A DNA stretch of 59,160 nt, taken from assembly GCA_031262985.1 (NCBI GenBank), contig JAISGQ010000043.1, forward strand, positions 1-59,160, given 5' to 3'. The first letter of the stretch is position 1, and each line of letters opens with the position of its first letter. Positions 56,100-59,160 of this stretch are shown here, in pieces. The DNA is from Oscillospiraceae bacterium. GTDB lineage: Bacteria; Bacillota; Clostridia; Oscillospirales; Acutalibacteraceae. Made by a program: the position numbers and the translations under genes. Below the pieces are notes generated by a model. The model worked only from the letters and a program-made list of their open reading frames with translations, was not told the origin of the DNA and searched no databases.

Positions 56100-56895
56100 T
56101 TACACGATTTTGTTCAAAATACTTATCGCGCGTTCTTCTTCGCGGGGGTATAGATGGGAGTAGGTGTTCCACGTCATACTAATATTGGAGTGTCCCAACC
56201 GCCGCGACACCTCTTGGATATTGATTCCCTCGTTCGACAATAAGCTCGCGTGGGAGTGCCTGAAATCGTGTATGCGGATTGTCTTTACTCCCGCAAGCTC
56301 GGAGTATTTTACATTGTGCTTTTGTATACTGGTGTCACGCAGGGCTTTTACTCCTCCGCAGACTTTCATACTGTCGCTGAAATCAGATATAGTGTCGCGG
56401 CACAGCGCGTAGGTTCATCCAGTATGTCAATGAGCGGCTTGGGGAGCTGCAGCGTGCGGACTGACGTTTTGTTTTTTGGAGGCGTGATTCTATCCTCCCC
56501 TTTTAGCTTTTGGGTGACGCTTTTTGTTATAGACAGAAAACCATCCTTAATATCAGTCCATTGCAGGGCGTTTATCTCCCCTTTTCTCATGCCAGTATAA
56601 AACGCAATGCAGAAGAATACATAAAATTGTTGCTCGGTATATTGCTTCTGTTGCGCCGCCTCATCCGCGCAGTCTTTCGCGGCGGTTATGAACAGCTTAA
56701 ATTCCTCTGGAGTATAGTAGTCCATGGAGTGCGAGGCTTCCATCGTTGCCCTGAAGTTGCCTATTTTAAGCAGAGGATTGGAGGGTATGCCACGCGGTCG
56801 ACCTGCTTCGGATTTCCCGCGCGGTCGATATAGTTTATACGAACTCTGTACTTCTGCTTCCCGTTTTTCCTGCCCTCCATCTTGTATATCGGCAT
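56100..56895 (-). pseudogene. tyrosine integrase, frameshifted and internally deleted
   Basis: Three pieces in order on the minus strand. First, an arm-domain start (MPIYKMEGRKNGKQKYRVRI, from 56895). Then a shift and loss of much of the core-binding domain, and from 56743 TPEEFKLFITAAKDCADEAA with FYTGMRKGEINALQWTDI (catalytic Arg). Then a further shift near 56400 to RIHDFRHSHASLLSNEGINI and LGHSNISMTWNTYSHLYPRE (HxxR, His and Tyr) ending at 56100. At least two frame changes make it non-functional. It lies next to tRNA-Ser, which it presumably used as target. The element it belonged to is largely gone. Confidence 0.88.
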
Positions 56896-56999
56896 TATGT
56901 CACACCGCTTTCATAATAATTTTGAGCAAGGCTATCTGAGCATCACATACTTAGACAGCCCCCTTTTTTGTTACTTGCACTTCTCCGTACTTACGGTGT

Positions 57000-57197
57000 T
57001 TATTCACTGTTCGCCGGAATGGATTTACCGCGCGTGATATGTAGCTTCGCCATGCAATCACTACAATACAAGAGGCCGTTTAGCGGGTCCATATCGCCCA
57101 TCTTTGTCGGCCGACGTTTGCCGTTGAGATGCATTTTGTGGGCAATATTCCAAGTTTCCTCGTCTACAATCGCTTCGTGCGTGTCCTTCGTGATTAA
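57000..57197 (-). pseudogene. serine recombinase fragment (recombinase/zinc-ribbon part)
   Basis: In one minus-strand frame: DTHEAIVDEETWNIAHKMHL, then KRRPTKMGDMDPLNGLLYCS and DCMAKLHITRGKS. This is the region before and including the zinc-ribbon (YCSDC) of large serine recombinases of the TndX/CisA type. A stop follows at 57000, and upstream an in-frame stop and unrelated DNA begin at about 57198. Confidence 0.82.
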
Positions 57198-57201
57198 TCA
57201 G

Positions 57202-57579
57202 AGCTTTTTGACCACTACTCTTGTTAGAGATATGAAAACAGCTCAAGTTCATCATATTTATCCAAAGGCACATTTACAAAAGAATGGCTTTGCGGATAAA
57301 AATATGTACAACAAACTTGCTAACTATGTATATTTACATGATCAAGTTAACAATAAGGTCGATGCTTATTCGTCGGAAGTATATCTGACCGAAGTAAAAA
57401 AATGGACTGGTGCATACGGTAATGAAATTAAATCGATATCTGAATTAACAAAGAATCTGAGTGATAATGCTATTCCTGAACTTGTCTTTAATGGCACAGC
57501 GAACAACTATTTAATATTCTTAAAAGAGAGAGCGTTACTTATGTCTTTGAAGATTAAGGAGTATTACGAAAAACTATGA
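57202..57579 (+). pseudogene. C-terminal fragment of an HNH (DUF1524/GmrSD-like) nuclease
   Basis: The frame carries RDMKTAQVHHIYPKAHLQKN, then YNKLANYVYLHDQVNNKVDA and a further 75 residues to a stop. HHIYPK with N-LANxxxLxxxxN is the HNH-type signature found at the C-terminus of DUF262/DUF1524 (GmrSD-like) restriction proteins. No N-terminal DUF262 part exists upstream. The only start is an internal ATG at 57232. It is AT-rich, sits between two pieces of the serine recombinase and is probably a stranded defence-gene tail. Confidence 0.65.
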
Positions 57580-57679
57580 AGACAATGGTTCTTAGATGCG
57601 GACAAGTGCTTGATTGCGGGATGCAATCGAAAAAGCTACTGCCGAAGAGTGAAAATACCAACTGTTCAAAATAATTATA

Positions 57680-57728
57680 AAAAAGGCTTAACAGCGTTGG
57701 CTGAAAACCCGCGCCGTTAAGCCTTTTT
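57680..57728. terminator. hairpin after the HNH fragment
   Basis: AAAAAGGCTTAAC and GTTAAGCCTTTTT pair, with an inner GC pair region. It is about 100 nt after the fragment's stop. Confidence 0.7.
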
Positions 57729-57739
57729 CACAACCCTCC

Positions 57740-57826
57740 TTAAGAAGTCTCCTCGTGGGCGAGGCTCGACATAATCGTAAGAAGTAGTTCACCCTTGCCG
57801 TCAAACGTCCATATGTTCTCCTTGTA
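57740..57826 (-). pseudogene. serine recombinase fragment (catalytic core part)
   Basis: A minus-strand frame reads ENIWTFDGKGELLLTIMSSL AHEETS then stop. GELLLTIMSSLAxEES is the conserved end of the catalytic domain of large serine recombinases. It lies upstream, in reading order, of the fragment at 57000-57197, so both probably come from one gene split by the HNH fragment. Confidence 0.8.
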
Positions 57827-57853
57827 GGAAAAATATCGAAAAATATTATTTAG

Positions 57854-58944
57854 AAACATTCAAGCGTTGTTGTATTAGATAATTACTGGGCTAATAATAT
57901 ATCAAAATTATGCACAGAAAAACCTTTGGCAGTTATTTCAGATTACAAATATATATTTAGTCACATACCTTCATACCTTCAAAAATACAATATACCTATT
58001 TTTTTGATTGCGATAATAATTTTCGCGATTTCTATAACGGTCGTATTGTTTCAATAGATTTATTAACGGGTAGAATATCATCAAAACAAGATCACCAAGA
58101 AATTTTAAATGCAAATTTTCATCGGAGCAAAAATGTGAATATATATTCATCTGTTAAAGGAAAGGATCTTACTGAATCTTTTAAATATGGATCAGATGGT
58201 ATAGGACTAATTTCAACTGAGTTTTTGTTTATGGAGTTTCCTGATGTATCGTACGAAATGCAATACCAAATTTTAGATTCAATGTTTTCTCAATATCCGA
58301 ACAAAGAATTTACAATTCGTTTGTTCGATATAACTGATGATAAAAAACCTGTATGGTTTTCAAAGAACCATAGTAATAATTTGTATTCAAGCCGCGGAAT
58401 TGATTTAATGCTTGAACCCATAAATTATTTAAGATTACAACATCAAATAGAAGCAATTTTAGACTTATCCAAGAAATACAATGTTTCAATTTTAATACCA
58501 TTTGTAAATAATTACAAAGTAATTTACGCTGTTAAAGATTTAATTGAGAAAGAAAATAAATCCAACAGAATCAAAGTCGGGGTAATGATAGAAACTGTTG
58601 CTGCGGCACTAGAGATAAATGAAATTATAAATATAGTTGATTTTATATCTATCGGAACAAACGATCTTGTTCAGTCATATTTTGGAATAGATAGAAGAAA
58701 TATTGATGATATTGCCCGTGTGAATGTTAATTCATCCTCTTTTCTTGAATTTATAAAGATGATATATAGCAAGTCGAAAGGAACAAAACTACGAATATGC
58801 GGACAACTTCCCATTGTCCCCAATATGATTGAGAAGTTAGTTCAAATAGGCTATAATGATTATACAGTTAACCCTTACTGGATTCCGTTTCTTCGATGGT
58901 CTATAAATAACAATAATAATACAAATATTCTCTCTGATTGTTGA
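57854..58944 (+). pseudogene. PEP-utilising enzyme (PtsI/PpdK-like), 5'-truncated and frameshifted
   Basis: The 3' part (open from 58135, GTG) encodes a PEP-binding TIM barrel: DGIGLISTEFLFMEF, SRGIDLMLEPINYLRLQHQI, VGVMIETVAAALEINE, ISIGTNDLVQSYFGIDRRN and ICGQLP (Cys acid in enzyme I). Before it, out of frame by one nucleotide, is a swivel domain: PLAVISDYKYIFSHIPSYLQ (His of the phospho-His site) and, after a run of seven T at 57999-58005, DCDNNFRDFYNGRIVSIDLL. One more T would join the two. No N-terminal part is found before about 57854. It is either a pseudogene or a homopolymer-switched gene fragment. It is AT-rich. Confidence 0.72.
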
Positions 58945-58946
58945 TA

Positions 58947-59160
58947 TAATGCCGCAAGTCTGCATTAACACCCTCAACTGTATAAGTATCCCTTTTGTTG
59001 TGGACATTTCTAACATATTCCGCACCGTAATAATCTACATCTAAGTACCCGTTATAACCATCTGAACAATATTTTTCAGCACGCGGCGAGAATCAACCAT
59101 CGCCTGAATACGCCATGAGCTTTTATCTTGCGCTACATCAAACCCCGCTATTGTGCGTGG
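58947..59160 (-). pseudogene. IS1-type transposase, frameshifted, runs off the window
   Basis: On the minus strand, from the window edge, RTIAGFDVAQDKSSWRIQAM VDS is followed, after a 1-nt shift, by AEKYCSDGYNGYLDVDYYGA, RNVHNKRDTYTVEGVNADLR HYI. These are the DDE core blocks of IS1-type transposases (Asp in GFDVA, Asp in CSDGY, Glu in TVEG). Homology stops at about 58947, so the 3' end is cut off. Confidence 0.82.

Overview
The window looks like a chromosomal segment of an anaerobic, endospore-forming Bacillota of the class Clostridia, most likely Oscillospiraceae/Ruminococcaceae-like (inference). Support comes from an alpha/beta-type small acid-soluble spore protein, an indolepyruvate:ferredoxin oxidoreductase operon, a paralogous EF-G, sigma-A promoters of TTGACA-17-TATAAT type, strong AGGAGG ribosome sites and the order rpsF-ssb-rpsR and rplM-rpsI. 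Core genes are moderately GC-rich. AT-rich islands (2.0-2.8, 4.5-5.6, 8.8-9.3, 37.9-39.3, 52.1-53.4 and 57.2-59.2 kb) mark probable acquired genes.

Layout. 0.2-12.8 kb: an LTA-synthase-like membrane sulfatase, an orphan Imm11-type immunity gene, a GNAT acetyltransferase, DegV, two small AT-rich genes, a cytoplasmic GH3 beta-glucosidase, a small lipoprotein, a membrane-anchored lipase with a remnant of a second lipase nearby, an Sfp-type PPTase, a DUF4259 protein and a lone fumarase beta subunit. 13-21 kb: a zinc-ribbon membrane protein, a DUF1461 membrane protein, a small ferredoxin, a PPOX-fold protein, the spore protein, two tandem SH3/serine-hydrolase paralogues and a DUF4830 protein. 21-31 kb: EF-G-like GTPase, then a leftward group made of a P-type-ATPase-like protein without its DKTG phosphorylation motif, two long disordered proteins and rlmB. 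31-37 kb: paaK, iorA, iorB, paaK and an ACT protein, probably aryl-pyruvate oxidation to aryl-acetyl-CoA and its interconversion with the free acid. 37.9-39.3 kb: a TIR domain fused to nine BspA-type leucine-rich repeats. 39.4-42.3 kb: two ribosomal protein operons and tRNA-Gly.

42.29-49.66 kb is a 7.4 kb integrative element in the 3' end of rpsI. It is bounded by a 12-bp direct repeat and carries a tyrosine integrase, a divergent HTH regulator, an excisionase-like protein, a RepA-like helicase and a terminase-small-subunit-like protein. No relaxase is visible, so it resembles a phage satellite or a minimal non-conjugative element. The probable ancestral rpsI terminator lies beyond its right end. 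Near both ends, in opposite orientation, lie related ~93-bp blocks with a strict 9-bp period.

49.9-59.2 kb: an OmpR-type two-component system, a lipoprotein, the uncharacterised radical-SAM pair of the TIGR03916/TIGR03915 type, and tRNA-Ser. Next to this tRNA is a graveyard of mobile DNA: a broken tyrosine integrase, two pieces of a large serine recombinase separated by an HNH-type (DUF1524-like) fragment, a 5'-truncated and frameshifted PEP-utilising enzyme, and a frameshifted IS1-type transposase that runs off the window.

The least explained signal is a dispersed multi-stem element of about 190-220 bp. Three nearly full copies (12.8, 31.0 and 35.6 kb) and one partial copy (0.08 kb) are present, and their stems carry compensatory base changes.
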